A stretch of DNA of 64,000 nucleotides from assembly GCF_002355435.1 (NCBI RefSeq), contig NZ_AP017313.1:1736001-1800000 (forward strand). The letters are read 5' to 3'. The DNA comes from Mucilaginibacter gotjawali. Lineage in GTDB: Bacteria; Bacteroidota; Bacteroidia; Sphingobacteriales; Sphingobacteriaceae. Below the pieces are notes generated by a model that saw only the letters and a list, made by a program, of their open reading frames with translations, was not told the DNA's origin and did no database searches. A program made the translations under genes and the position numbers. Positions 1 to 8,821 of this stretch are shown piece after piece; position 1 is the first letter of the stretch; each line of letters begins with the position of its first letter.

Positions 1-279
1 CATCTTGGGGTAACCGCAGTTGCTGTTTTGTTGGGGATCTGGCTGCAAATTTCAGTGAGTGAATGGCAATGGATAGCGGTTTGTATCGCGCTGGTTTTAG
101 TTACTGAGATCTTTAATACCATGATCGAGACCTTAGTCGACCTGGTTTCGCCGGGCTATAACGAAAAAGCCGGGCATATCAAAGATATGAGCGCAGGGGC
201 GGTAGTTATTGCAGCGCTTTTTGCTTTAATAACCGGCATTATCATTTTTTTACCCAGGCTGCTATTACTGATCAGATAA
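1..279 (+). CDS. dgkA: Diacylglycerol/undecaprenol kinase, 3' part
   Basis: The reading frame is open from the first base, so the gene begins upstream of the window. The visible 92 residues hold the DgkA-family signature: an acidic residue, then NTMIETLVDLVS, which resembles the ENTAIETxVD active-site segment. It is followed by KDMSAGAVVIAA and a last membrane helix. Small trimeric membrane kinases of this family phosphorylate diacylglycerol or undecaprenol at the inner membrane. The stop codon shares one base with the start of recO (TAATG), so the two are probably translationally coupled. The family assignment is firm; the lipid substrate cannot be told from this fragment. Confidence 0.85.
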   Translation, partial: HLGVTAVAVLLGIWLQISVSEWQWIAVCIALVLVTEIFNTMIETLVDLVSPGYNEKAGHIKDMSAGAVVIAALFALITGIIIFLPRLLLLIR

Positions 280-1004
280 TGCTTCATAAAACCCGCGGCA
301 TCGTTTTTAAAACTACCGATTATGGCGACAGCAGCATTATTGTGCAGGTTTTTACAGAAAAGTTTGGCCTGCAATCGTACATTGTAAACGGGGCCAAAAA
401 ACCAAAGGCAAAAATATCCAGGAATATGTTCCAGCCGCTGCATTTGCTGGACATGGTTGTTTACTATAAAAATACCGGGAATGTGCAGCGCATTAAGGAA
501 CTCAAAAACTCGCCCCAGTTGCAAACTATTCCCTATGATGTGATCAAAAGCAGCCTGGCTATTTTTTTAAACGAAGTTTTATATAAGGCTATCAAACAAC
601 AAACCGCGGATGAAAATCTGTTTGAGTTTGTTTTCAATGCGATTGAATGGTTGGATCACCAAACCCAAGGGCTGTCAAACTTTCACCTGTTTTTTTTAAC
701 CAGGCTCACGCGCTACCTCGGCTTTTATCCTGATCGTTACCTTGCCGGGAATGCCGATTATTTCGACCTGAAGAATGGTGTTTTCAGCAACTATAAGCCT
801 GATACTATTTTATACCTTTCGCCACCGCATACACAAAACTTTAGGGCGCTGCTTGAGGCTACATTTGAAAATATTTTGCAGCTGAAAATCACAAATGATG
901 AACGCCGCTACCTGGTGCAAAAGCTATTGGATTACTACACGCTGCATATTGAGGGCTTCGGCAATATCCGGTCGCATGAGGTGTTAGAAGAAGTGCTGGG
1001 GTAG
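279..1004 (+). CDS. recO: DNA repair protein RecO
   Basis: A 241-residue protein of normal RecO length. The N-terminus (GIVFKTTDYGDSSIIVQVF, then FGLQSYIVNGAKKPK) is the OB-fold of the family, followed by an all-helical C-terminal half. RecO works with RecF and RecR to load RecA on gapped DNA in the cytoplasm. The start overlaps the dgkA stop by one base. No zinc-binding cysteine cluster is seen, as is common in Bacteroidota RecO. Assignment is by sequence pattern and length. Confidence 0.9.
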   Translation: MLHKTRGIVFKTTDYGDSSIIVQVFTEKFGLQSYIVNGAKKPKAKISRNMFQPLHLLDMVVYYKNTGNVQRIKELKNSPQLQTIPYDVIKSSLAIFLNEVLYKAIKQQTADENLFEFVFNAIEWLDHQTQGLSNFHLFFLTRLTRYLGFYPDRYLAGNADYFDLKNGVFSNYKPDTILYLSPPHTQNFRALLEATFENILQLKITNDERRYLVQKLLDYYTLHIEGFGNIRSHEVLEEVLG

Positions 1005-1101
1005 ATGGTCCGGAGACGTATGAATCATATCAAAAACAATACAAATAATCCCAAAAATAGCTATTATATTTAAAGCTGTTACATCGAGTCAACACTTCAT
1101 C

Positions 1102-2274
1102 ATGATAAAAAATCCAAGTCGTTTACACTCCATAGATGTTTTACGGGCAGTAAACATGTTTTTTATGATCTTTGTGAACGACCTGAGTGGCGTTCGCAAT
1201 GTGCCTGAATGGATAGATCATGTGAAGGGCAACGTTGACGGTATGCACTTTGCCGATACCATTTTTCCTTTGTTTTTATTTATTGCCGGCTTGTCGCTTC
1301 CGCTTGCGCTCAGTAAACGGTTAGGTAAAGGGGAATCTTTTTCCAGCATAGCTATTTATATCTTGTTGCGCTCATTTGCACTTATTGTAATGGGCTTTTT
1401 TCATGTAAATATGGAAGATTACAGCAAGGGTGCGTTGTTGCCGCTGGGCATTTGGGAGTTTTTATTAACGCTCTCGTTTTTCCTGATCTGGCTGGATTAT
1501 CCGGAAACCTGGTCATCAGCTAAAAGATACATTTTGATGGGCACGGGTATTGTATTACTTGCCGTATTAGCTTTCCTTTATAAAGGCGGTACACCTGCTG
1601 AGCCAAAAGGATTAACACCAGAATGGTGGGGCATTTTAGGCATCATTGGCTGGGCGTACCTGGTTTGTGCCGGCGTATTTCTGATATTTAAAGGGAATTT
1701 TATTGCGATGTGCACGGCGCTGGCCATATTCCTGGCCATTAATATTTGCAGCCATGGCCATTTGATCCATTGGCACCTATTGGTTGTACAGGATGGTGAT
1801 TCATGCTCGTTGATGATGTTTGGTGTTGTGTTTTCCTTGTTATGTTACAAATTTGTAACCAAAGGTAAATACAGCAGGATATGGGTTGTGTTTACATTAA
1901 CAGGTTTAGCTGCCATAGCGCTGGGTTTTTTATTACGCCCTTATACCGAAGGAATTTCAAAGGTACATTCAACCCCGGCATGGGTTTTAATATGCAGTGG
2001 TATAGGTATCATTTTGTTTGAATTTTTTATCTGGCTGATAGATGTTAAAGGCAAGGCAAACTGGTTTAAAATTATCAAACCAGCCGGAACCAGTACCCTT
2101 ACCTGTTACCTTATCCCGTATTTTATGGTGGCGATCTTCGCCATCGTTGATTTCAACTTCCCTGATTTTTTAAGCGAAGGAACAGGTGGAATTATCCGCT
2201 CATTTGCCATATGTTTTATTGTGATATTTATCACCGGTTTTCTTGAAAAGAAAAGGCTCCGGCTCAAGGTTTAA
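1102..2274 (+). CDS. DUF5009 / HGSNAT-like multi-pass membrane protein
   Basis: A 390-residue, very hydrophobic protein with about ten predicted membrane helices. The start RLHSIDVLRAVNMFFMIFVND followed by FPLFLFIAGLSLPLAL is typical of the DUF5009 group, which is related to heparan-alpha-glucosaminide N-acetyltransferase and to acyltransferase-3 proteins. Members are thought to move acyl groups across or at the cytoplasmic membrane onto sugars. The actual acceptor here is unknown. It lies alone, 97 bases after recO, and is followed by a likely terminator. Confidence 0.7.
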   Translation: MIKNPSRLHSIDVLRAVNMFFMIFVNDLSGVRNVPEWIDHVKGNVDGMHFADTIFPLFLFIAGLSLPLALSKRLGKGESFSSIAIYILLRSFALIVMGFFHVNMEDYSKGALLPLGIWEFLLTLSFFLIWLDYPETWSSAKRYILMGTGIVLLAVLAFLYKGGTPAEPKGLTPEWWGILGIIGWAYLVCAGVFLIFKGNFIAMCTALAIFLAINICSHGHLIHWHLLVVQDGDSCSLMMFGVVFSLLCYKFVTKGKYSRIWVVFTLTGLAAIALGFLLRPYTEGISKVHSTPAWVLICSGIGIILFEFFIWLIDVKGKANWFKIIKPAGTSTLTCYLIPYFMVAIFAIVDFNFPDFLSEGTGGIIRSFAICFIVIFITGFLEKKRLRLKV

Positions 2275-2364
2275 GTATGCTGGTGTTATCGGGTAGTTTA
2301 ATAGCCGGGCGATAAGTACGAAGGTAAACGTTGTTTTAAAGAATTGAAAATACCCCTAAAACAA

Positions 2365-2394
2365 AAAAAGAGAAAGCTGGCGCTCACTCTTTTT
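2365..2394 (+). terminator. Probable Rho-independent terminator
   Basis: Arms AAAAAGAG and CTCTTTTT pair perfectly around a small inner AGC/GCT hairpin, and the 3' arm ends in five T. It lies 90 bases after the DUF5009 gene. The stem is A/T-rich, so strength is uncertain. Confidence 0.45.
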
Positions 2395-2732
2395 GTAGTA
2401 ACTGACCTCATTATCTATCATAAAGAACTAATTGGTTAGAACGATAATAATAATTATACAAATATATAACATGTGTATTTAATACACTAATATTTTAACA
2501 GAATTTTAACAGTTTTTTTCAACAAATGATCCAAAAAATGCCCAAAACTTACCAACAAAGGTTACTTACCAACAAATTATGCCGCTATTGGCATGTTTTT
2601 TACCCAAATGGATTGTTATGGGGATAAAAAAGCCAAATACCATCTAAAACGAGTAAAAATCGACTGTTTTTCCCTTTTTTCAAGCAAAAAAAATTAATTT
2701 GCAATAAATTTACTCCTAATTATTACCCTGAT
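2395..2732. other. A/T-rich spacer with no gene seen
   Basis: About 340 bases between the terminator and the DUF5916 gene. There is no open frame with coding character on either strand. It presumably holds the promoter of the downstream gene; an imperfect TTAATTTG element lies 30-40 bases before its start. Confidence 0.4.
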
Positions 2733-4895
2733 TTGAAATACCAAATTACCTTTGTTTTTTGCTTTTTCGCCCTTCAGCTTCTTGCCCAAAAGAAAAATAG
2801 CAGGTACGTTTACCACATCCGTGAAGCCACCTCGGCTATAAAAATTGACGGGATACCCGACGAAGATACCTGGCAACATGCCGACGTTGCCCAAAATTTT
2901 TATATGGTTTTGCCAATGGATACAGCAATGGCAAATGTTTGTACCGAAGTAAAAATGGCGTATGACCAGAAGAACCTTTATGTGTTGGCAATTTGTTATA
3001 AAGGCCCGCCCGGGCCTAACATGGTAGAATCATTAAAAAGGGATTTCAGCTTTCAAAAAAATGACAATTTCATTTTTTTTATGGACACATTTAACGACCA
3101 GACCAACGGTTACTCTTTCGGCGCCAATGCAGCAGGGGCAGAGTGGGATGGTACCATGTACAATGGCGGGAATGTTGACCTAAACTGGACAAATAAATGG
3201 GTTTCAACAGTAAAAGATTATCCTGATAAATATGTTTTTGAAGCATCCATTCCGTTTAAGTCCATCAGGTATAAAAAAGGGATCACCGAATGGGGCATTA
3301 ACTTTAGCCGTAATGATTTAAAAGCTACCGAAAAATCAGCCTGGGCGCCTGTGCCACGCCAGTTCCCCACGGCTTCTTTGGCATATACCGGTACTTTGAT
3401 ATGGGATAAACCACCGCCGGATCCGGGTTCCAATGTTTCGATCATCCCATATGCACTAACGTCATTCAGCAAAGACTATGCGGAGAATAAAAACCTGGCA
3501 GCAAAAGTAACCGGGGGCGTTGATGCTAAAATTGCGGTTTCGTCGGCGCTCAACCTTGATCTTACCCTGAACCCCGATTTTTCGCAGGTTGATGCAGATA
3601 AACAGGTAGTGAATTTAAGCCGTTTTGAACTTTTTTACCCCGAAACACGGCAATTCTTTTTAGAAAACGGCGATCAATTCAATAATTTCGGCTATGCCAG
3701 CATAAGGCCTTTTTTTTCGCGCAGGATCGGCTTGCAGTCAAACATAATCGGCGGATTCAGGCTCAGTGGAAAGCTGGATAAAGACTGGCGTATCGGCGTA
3801 ATGGACATGCAAACCAATAGTAACGATACGGTGCCGGCCCAAAACTTTACGGTAATAGCGTTGCAGCGTAAAATACTGGCACGGTCAAACATTGGTTTTA
3901 TTTTTGTAAACAAGGAAGCTTTTAATTACCCGGTTGAGCCTTCCCGTCAGCCCAACAATTCGCGGTTCAATACCAACGCCGGCGTTGAATTTAACCTTGC
4001 TTCAGCAGCGAATTTGTGGACAGGAAAAGAGTTGATCCTAAAGTCGTTTACGCCGGGTAAAACGGGGCACGATTTTACTAACGCAGGCAATGTACAATAC
4101 GCAGATAAATATTGGTTGATCGGAGCTCAATACGAAGACGTAGGCGCTAACTATAATGCCGAAACCGGCTATGTTCCGCGGCATGGTTATATAAAGCTAA
4201 ACCCTTACATTGGTTACTTGTTTTTGCCTAACGGGGGATCGGTGTTAAGTCATGGGCCCACGATAAACCTAACCGGTTATTACAACGGGGCATTCAGCCC
4301 CACGGATAACAGGACTTATTTGTCGTACCAGGTGACTTTTCGGGACAGGAGTATTTTAACCGGCCTGGTGGAACATGATTTTGTTAAACTATTGGCGCCC
4401 TTTGACCCGACCAATTATATAGGCGCTGTGCTGCCGGCCGGCAACGTTAGTCATTGGAACAATGCCGAATTATCTTACTTCTCAAAACCACAACAACTTT
4501 TTACTTACGATTTTACCTTTGATGAGGGCGGGTATTATGACAGTGGCCAAAAAATAAGCCTTACCACCGATTTTGGCTACCGGTTTCAGCCTGTTGTTAA
4601 TATTTTGTGGAGTACTACTGTCAGTTCGGTAAAATTGCCGCAACCGTGGGGCCTGAATACTTTTTGGCTTATTGGCCCAAAGGTTGATGTAACACTGACT
4701 AATAAATTTTTCATGACGGGGTATTTCCAGTATAACGAACAGGGGAAAAACTTTAACATCAATACGCGGATACAATACCGTTACCGGCCAGCATCAGATT
4801 TCTTTATTGTTTATACTGATAATTACCTGCCGGGTCCTTTCAGCGTTAAAACCCGGATGCTGGTGTTTAAGTTTACGTATTGGCTGAATAATTAG
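2733..4895 (+). CDS. DUF5916 / CBM9-like domain outer-membrane-associated protein
   Basis: A 720-residue protein starting at TTG; the TTG is followed at once by a clear signal peptide (KYQITFVFCFFALQLLAQ), which supports this start. Residues about 30-200 resemble the carbohydrate-binding family 9-like domain (AIKIDGIPDEDTW, then VKMAYDQKNLYVLAICY). The rest is a long DUF5916 region rich in alternating aromatic strands, ending in a residue pattern like an outer-membrane beta-barrel. Such proteins are common in Bacteroidota and lack an assigned function. The gene stands alone; the plus-strand repeat described separately begins with the last base of its stop codon. Confidence 0.75.
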   Translation: MKYQITFVFCFFALQLLAQKKNSRYVYHIREATSAIKIDGIPDEDTWQHADVAQNFYMVLPMDTAMANVCTEVKMAYDQKNLYVLAICYKGPPGPNMVESLKRDFSFQKNDNFIFFMDTFNDQTNGYSFGANAAGAEWDGTMYNGGNVDLNWTNKWVSTVKDYPDKYVFEASIPFKSIRYKKGITEWGINFSRNDLKATEKSAWAPVPRQFPTASLAYTGTLIWDKPPPDPGSNVSIIPYALTSFSKDYAENKNLAAKVTGGVDAKIAVSSALNLDLTLNPDFSQVDADKQVVNLSRFELFYPETRQFFLENGDQFNNFGYASIRPFFSRRIGLQSNIIGGFRLSGKLDKDWRIGVMDMQTNSNDTVPAQNFTVIALQRKILARSNIGFIFVNKEAFNYPVEPSRQPNNSRFNTNAGVEFNLASAANLWTGKELILKSFTPGKTGHDFTNAGNVQYADKYWLIGAQYEDVGANYNAETGYVPRHGYIKLNPYIGYLFLPNGGSVLSHGPTINLTGYYNGAFSPTDNRTYLSYQVTFRDRSILTGLVEHDFVKLLAPFDPTNYIGAVLPAGNVSHWNNAELSYFSKPQQLFTYDFTFDEGGYYDSGQKISLTTDFGYRFQPVVNILWSTTVSSVKLPQPWGLNTFWLIGPKVDVTLTNKFFMTGYFQYNEQGKNFNINTRIQYRYRPASDFFIVYTDNYLPGPFSVKTRMLVFKFTYWLNN

Positions 4896-4934
4896 TTGAT
4901 TGGTTGATTAAGTGATAGGTTGAATAAGTTAGCG
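4895..4934 (+). repeat. Period-8 tandem repeat (GTTGATTG type)
   Basis: Units GTTGATTG, GTTGATTA, AGTGATAG, GTTGAATA follow each other at exactly 8-base spacing, with a degenerate fifth unit. The first G is the last base of the DUF5916 stop codon. No inverted arm is present here, unlike the related element near 57.5 kb. Confidence 0.6.
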
Positions 4935-4947
4935 ATCCAAAGGAATA

Positions 4948-5427
4948 TCAAATTCCCCAGTTTTTAATTTTATCCGGCACAAATTGTTTTTTGTCTGAAT
5001 CAAATTTAAAGTAGACTGTTGTCCCCTCAGAAACGCTGAGGAAATAATGTCGATTGCCTTTTAATCGCCCTAAATACGGCGTAATTGTAATATATAGCAT
5101 GCTGTCTTGAACGGCAACTGGAGACATTATTGTATGAATAAGCTTTCTGTTATGTTGTTTATATAATGTTTTTTGATTTTTGTTGCTAATTAAAACAATA
5201 CCGTAGCCGTTGATCAAAGGTGGGATACTGTCAACATAATCAGATTTTTGTAAATAGATTACTTTCTCAACACCTATATTCGGATGGCTACCCGAGCCAA
5301 GTGCTAACGTATATTTATCTAAAGCCAACCAATAAATTTTGTCACTTGCTATTTTTTGACCTTTTACAAAAAAAGGAAAAAGGGCGATAGGGATACCTGA
5401 AAGGACATATTTTTTAAACGACAGCAT
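4948..5427 (-). CDS. Secreted protein of unknown function
   Basis: A 159-residue protein with a hydrophobic N-terminal stretch (YVLSGIPIALFPFFVKGQ) that looks like a signal peptide, then a beta-rich region without any motif I recognise. It lies 29 bases downstream of the ThuA gene on the same strand, so the two are probably co-transcribed. No cysteine pairs, repeats or lipobox are visible. Function not assigned. Confidence 0.55.
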   Translation of the reverse strand: MLSFKKYVLSGIPIALFPFFVKGQKIASDKIYWLALDKYTLALGSGSHPNIGVEKVIYLQKSDYVDSIPPLINGYGIVLISNKNQKTLYKQHNRKLIHTIMSPVAVQDSMLYITITPYLGRLKGNRHYFLSVSEGTTVYFKFDSDKKQFVPDKIKNWGI

Positions 5428-5456
5428 TGAATTGTTTTTAGGAGTTGATTTGATAA

Positions 5457-6329
5457 TTATTTGTCGATTGAATATTTCTTACCGCTGCCTAACCACAACA
5501 ACGCGTCAATCACCAACTTTTCCTCCATATGGCTGCTGAAGGTGTGGGATAAAGTTTTGTCGGTATTGTCGTACTTGTGTTCGTAGTCCATATCGTTATG
5601 GCCCATGTTAAAGTAAATCATTTTGTATTTTTTGTTGGTCCAAACTACGGGGTAATAGCCGCTGTGCCATATTTCATTTAGCTTAGGCCCTGTACCGAGG
5701 GGAAAGCTGGCAGAATCAATGGAACACAGGATCTGAATGTCGGGGTTTTTACGCAGATCATGTTCCCAGCGGTACCATTCGTTCGGCGAAGTTTTAAAGG
5801 TATTTGGCATGTGTTTGGTTGCCGGGAAGTTCCTGTCCACATCCAGGATCGCAGCTGAGGGCCTCCAGATATTGCTCACATATTGCCCCGATCCTAAAAA
5901 AGTTTCGTGGTACCAATTCCAGTCCTGGTTAAAATCCGATGGCGTAAGGGCGAATGCCGAAAAATGAAAACCCATCCAGCCGCCGCCATTTTCCATATAT
6001 TTTTGAAAAGCCTCCCGCTGTGCCGGTTTGTCGGGCCGGGTATCCAAAAAAACAACTACCTGGTAATGCGACAAAAACTCAGGGTTCATATCCTCCCAGT
6101 TTTTGGTGGAGTCATATTGAAAATGGTATTTAGCGGCCATCAGGGGAAACCAGGAATTAGCCTCATGCACAAAACTGATATGAGCCTTATCATCCTTTGC
6201 CGTATAAAAGGCAATTACTTTGAATTTTGTTTTGTCGTTTTGGGCATTCGCAGTAGAAAACCACGGCCAAAGCAGGTAAACAACAGATAGTACTATGATT
6301 TTTATTTTTAGCGCGAAGGGTGACGACAT
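5457..6329 (-). CDS. ThuA-domain protein (trehalose-utilisation-like)
   Basis: A 290-residue protein with a signal peptide ending near TANA-Q. The body matches the ThuA-like fold, a class I glutamine amidotransferase relative: VIAFYTAKDDKAHISFVHEA, the strand YQVVVFLDTR, GGGWMGFHFSAF, and the conserved C-terminal YFNMGHNDMDY. ThuA proteins are linked to sugar catabolism in Bacteroidota, usually as periplasmic proteins, but no reaction is established. It is preceded by a strong hairpin that separates it from the OmpW gene. Confidence 0.8.
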   Translation of the reverse strand: MSSPFALKIKIIVLSVVYLLWPWFSTANAQNDKTKFKVIAFYTAKDDKAHISFVHEANSWFPLMAAKYHFQYDSTKNWEDMNPEFLSHYQVVVFLDTRPDKPAQREAFQKYMENGGGWMGFHFSAFALTPSDFNQDWNWYHETFLGSGQYVSNIWRPSAAILDVDRNFPATKHMPNTFKTSPNEWYRWEHDLRKNPDIQILCSIDSASFPLGTGPKLNEIWHSGYYPVVWTNKKYKMIYFNMGHNDMDYEHKYDNTDKTLSHTFSSHMEEKLVIDALLWLGSGKKYSIDK

Positions 6330-6382
6330 AATACCTTAGGGTTTAAAAATGTATAAAGTAAAAGTAATTAAATGGCCATAAT

Positions 6383-6432
6383 ATTCAACAAAAAAAGCTG
6401 TTCCAGTCCTGGAACAGCTTTTTTTGTTGAAT
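6383..6432 (-). terminator. Strong bidirectional terminator hairpin
   Basis: A perfect inverted repeat with 24-base arms and a 2-base TC loop. The core GCTGTTCCAG/CTGGAACAGC is flanked by seven A on one side and seven T on the other, so it would end transcription from either strand. It lies directly after the OmpW-family gene and before the ThuA gene, both on the minus strand. Confidence 0.85.
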
Positions 6433-6444
6433 TGGAATAAGCAA

Positions 6445-7137
6445 TTATTTAAAGCGGTAGCCAAAGCCTACTCCCAATACCCATGGATTGATTTTTACAG
6501 CAGCAGGAATCGTCGCTAATACCGGCGACAATTGCGGTGATGATGCTGGCGTTAAATTGGAGGCGTTTACAACAACGTTAGACGATAACCATATTTTTTT
6601 AACGTCGATATTAAAAAACACTTTTTTGCTCAGGTCAAAATCTGAACCGATTTGTGTAGCAAAGCCAAAATGATTTTGGTAACTCACGCCGCTAACTACA
6701 GGGCCATTATCCACATTGTAAAAAATGGTGTAATTAACGCCCAAGCCAATATAGGGTTTAAAACCTGACCCTGTTGGTATATGGTATTGCAGTGTTAAAG
6801 TTGGCGGCAACAACGAAACTTTGCCCAGATTGACATTAGCGGAAGAACTGCCGCCGATAGCGGTAAGGTTTGATCCGACAGTGGTTACAGTGTGCCTGGT
6901 AGTCCCCAGGATCAGTTCGGCTGACCAATTATTAACAAAGAAATAGGTAAAGTCCAGTTCGGGGACTATCGCATGATCAATACTTACGTTACCGCCAATT
7001 ACACCAATGGTAGCGCTTTCCTGAGGTACGACATCAATGCCGCGTAAGCGGATATCCCATTCGCCTTTTTGTTGAGCAAGGCAAGTTAATGATGTAAACG
7101 ACAACAAAGTAAGTGTAGTGAGTAAAATCTTTTTCAT
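6445..7137 (-). CDS. ompW: OmpW-family outer-membrane beta-barrel protein
   Basis: A 230-residue protein with signal peptide (MKKILLTTLTLLSF...CLAQ) and alternating beta-strand pattern. Diagnostic OmpW segments are LDFTYFFVNNWSAELILGT, then LLPPTLTLQYH, and FKPYIGLGVNYTIFY. It ends in VLGVGFGYRFK, with a C-terminal aromatic residue near the end as in barrel insertion signals. OmpW forms an 8-stranded channel for small hydrophobic compounds. A good Bacteroidota promoter lies 23-52 bases upstream and a strong terminator follows, so it is a single-gene transcript. Confidence 0.85.
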   Translation of the reverse strand: MKKILLTTLTLLSFTSLTCLAQQKGEWDIRLRGIDVVPQESATIGVIGGNVSIDHAIVPELDFTYFFVNNWSAELILGTTRHTVTTVGSNLTAIGGSSSANVNLGKVSLLPPTLTLQYHIPTGSGFKPYIGLGVNYTIFYNVDNGPVVSGVSYQNHFGFATQIGSDFDLSKKVFFNIDVKKIWLSSNVVVNASNLTPASSPQLSPVLATIPAAVKINPWVLGVGFGYRFK

Positions 7138-7159
7138 AATGTTTTTTTAAATTATGATG

Positions 7160-7189
7160 CAAAGCTATTTGCGTAAAGCAGAGGCCAAA
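7160..7189 (-). promoter_or_regulatory. Predicted Bacteroidota promoter of the OmpW gene
   Basis: On the minus strand, TTTG (7189-7186), an 18-base spacer and TAGCTTTG (7167-7160) match the Bacteroidota TTTG / TAnnTTTG promoter. The start point would fall about 15 bases before the ATG. Confidence 0.6.
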
Positions 7190-7403
7190 TGATGAAAAGC
7201 AGGTTAGGATTTGATGGTTATCATTTGAAAAATGGAATTTCTTCCTTAAATTTCTCCTTTTTTGTCATATAATACTACACAGGGATGCTTTTCATAAATG
7301 CATAAATTATCTGTTCTTCAACGTTCAGATGAAAATTAATGCGCTGATTAATAGTTGATTTGGCAATGACTGGCGATTAGTATTAAAAAAATGTAAATTA
7401 ATT

Positions 7404-7434
7404 TTTGACGGATAAGTCTAACTTTCTATATTTG
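7404..7434 (+). promoter_or_regulatory. Canonical Bacteroidota promoter of the tRNA gene
   Basis: TTTG (7404-7407), a 19-base spacer and TATATTTG (7427-7434) fit the TTTG-N19-TAnnTTTG consensus exactly. Transcription would start some 8-10 bases before the mature tRNA-Val. Confidence 0.75.
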
Positions 7435-7449
7435 CAATCCCAAAACGAA

Positions 7450-7524
7450 GGGAGTTTAGCTCAGCTGGTTCAGAGCATCTGCCTTACAAGCAGAGGGTCA
7501 CTGGTTCGAACCCAGTAACTCCCA
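7450..7524 (+). tRNA. tRNA-Val (anticodon TAC)
   Basis: The acceptor stem GGGAGTT pairs with AACTCCC and is followed by an A discriminator. The D-loop holds AGCTGGTTCAGAG. The anticodon stem TCTGC/GCAGA encloses CTTACAA, giving anticodon TAC (GTA codon, valine). The T arm has the GGTTCGAACC pattern. CCA is not encoded. A consensus promoter precedes it and a terminator follows. Confidence 0.96.
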
Positions 7525-7534
7525 CAAAATAAAG

Positions 7535-7562
7535 CCTCTTAGAGTAATCTAAGGGGTTTTTT
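7535..7562 (+). terminator. Rho-independent terminator after tRNA-Val
   Basis: CCTCTTAGA and TCTAAGGGG form a 9-pair stem (one T-G wobble) with loop GTAA, followed by six T. It lies 10 bases after the tRNA. Confidence 0.85.
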
Positions 7563-7624
7563 GTTGCCCCTAAATTCCTGTCCTTTCAAAGTGCGTGCAA
7601 ATTGTTAGCAAATGCGGGCAAATT

Positions 7625-8316
7625 TCAATCAAGCAGGGATAATCCATTTGCGTCCGTTGTAAGTATTTCGCTCATGAAATCCAGGAAAGGGCGCATCTTT
7701 TTAAATGCCTCGTCCGCTACAAATACAAAACCGGGACTTAATACTTCTTCATCACTGAACTCATGTTTAAGCATATATTGCTTATAACGCAGCAGGTCGA
7801 TGGCCGGGTGGTCTTTTTCGTAACCCCGCGGCACCGTGCCCAATTGCTGGCCATAGAGTTTGCCAAAGGTTTGTACTAATGTTTGCTCGCCGAGCAAATC
7901 TCTCCAGGCCGTGTAGTTGCCGTCGATGTCCTGTCTTATACGTTTCATATCATCGGGTACCGGCCCCCAAAAGCCGCCTACCAGGCCCGAATTGCCCGGC
8001 TCAATACGGAAGTAGTAGCCGCCTCGTCTCGCCCTGCCTGCACGTTTAAAACTCCCGCTCCAATGGTTATTATAGGGTGTTTTCTCTTTGGCGAAACGGA
8101 CATCTTTATAGATCCTGAACAAGCTTTTCTTACCCGATGGCGTCTCAATCCTGTCATGTTTATTCATTTCAGCAAGCAGTGCACCGGCAAAATCTGTGAT
8201 ATTTTGCAGGGCCTCCTGGTAGCGGTCCCTATGCAGGTTGAACCATTCCCGGTTATTGTTCGTTGTAAGGTCAGTCAAAAATCAAGGGAATCCTTTTTGA
8301 TGATAGCGGCGGCCAT
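7625..8316 (-). CDS. DUF2461 protein, frame broken near the N-terminus
   Basis: The main frame codes for a DUF2461/TIGR02453 protein: NNNREWFNLHRDRYQEAL, then SLFRIYKDVRFAKEKTPYN and GGYYFRIEPGNSGLVGGFWGP. Function unknown. In the main frame a TGA lies just before the region coding TDLTTNNN. An ATG at 8316 opens another frame coding MAAAIIKKDSLDF, exactly the kind of N-terminus this family has, but it ends at a TGA. Adding one base to the run of five T (plus strand A, 8277-8281) joins both frames into DSLDFLTDL. I therefore think the gene is 7625-8316 with a missing base. If the sequence is right, only a TTG-started protein from 8278 could be made. Confidence 0.75.
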
Positions 8317-8474
8317 GGTAATGCTTTTTTTGCTTGTTTAGTACTTTGATTTGCGGGTCTCAAATAAACGAATTTTTAATGGCAGGTGAAGGCGTTTTTT
8401 TTGCTGAATGCCTATTTGAAATCTGCTTTAAACTAATTAACTTAGTACTACCAATTAAAATCAGGGAGGTTGTT

Positions 8475-8654
8475 ATGAAGAAGAAAGCTACTATTGTTAG
8501 TCAGCCGGAAAAAACTGTTGCTAACAAATCAGAAACGTCAGCACACCAGGTTCATATTCACAAACCGCATCTGGATCATTCTTTTTGCGACCATTCGCAC
8601 GGCAGGGTAAACAGGTTTCCTTTCGGCAGCAATAACGGGCCTTTCGCCTTTTAA
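8475..8654 (+). CDS. Possible small His-rich protein (59 residues)
   Basis: A short open frame with ATG preceded by GGGAGG at 6-base spacing, unusual in this window. The product is basic at the start (MKKKATIV), then has HIHKPHLDHSFCDHSHGR, six His and one Cys within 18 residues, and ends in a Gly/Asn/Phe-rich tail. This could bind a metal or be a peptide precursor, but I recognise no family. A minus-strand frame also crosses the region. Treat as tentative. Confidence 0.3.
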   Translation: MKKKATIVSQPEKTVANKSETSAHQVHIHKPHLDHSFCDHSHGRVNRFPFGSNNGPFAF

Positions 8655-8821
8655 TGTGGCAGCAGCTAACCTGCAATACAAGGTGTTCTGCGCCCGGGTA
8701 TTACGAACAATTGTGAGCGCCCAGGGATGATCTGGAATACCCTTGAATGCTTTCATTTATCCGCTGGGTTTACGAATTAACAACGCTAACCAAACTTTTA
8801 AGCTATACAGCAGCGCCTGTT

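Noticed and set aside
8538..8756. Minus-strand frame of 72 codons across the small His-rich gene
   Set aside because: No family likeness, unlikely composition and opposite to a frame with a good ribosome site. Neither is proven, but this one is weaker.
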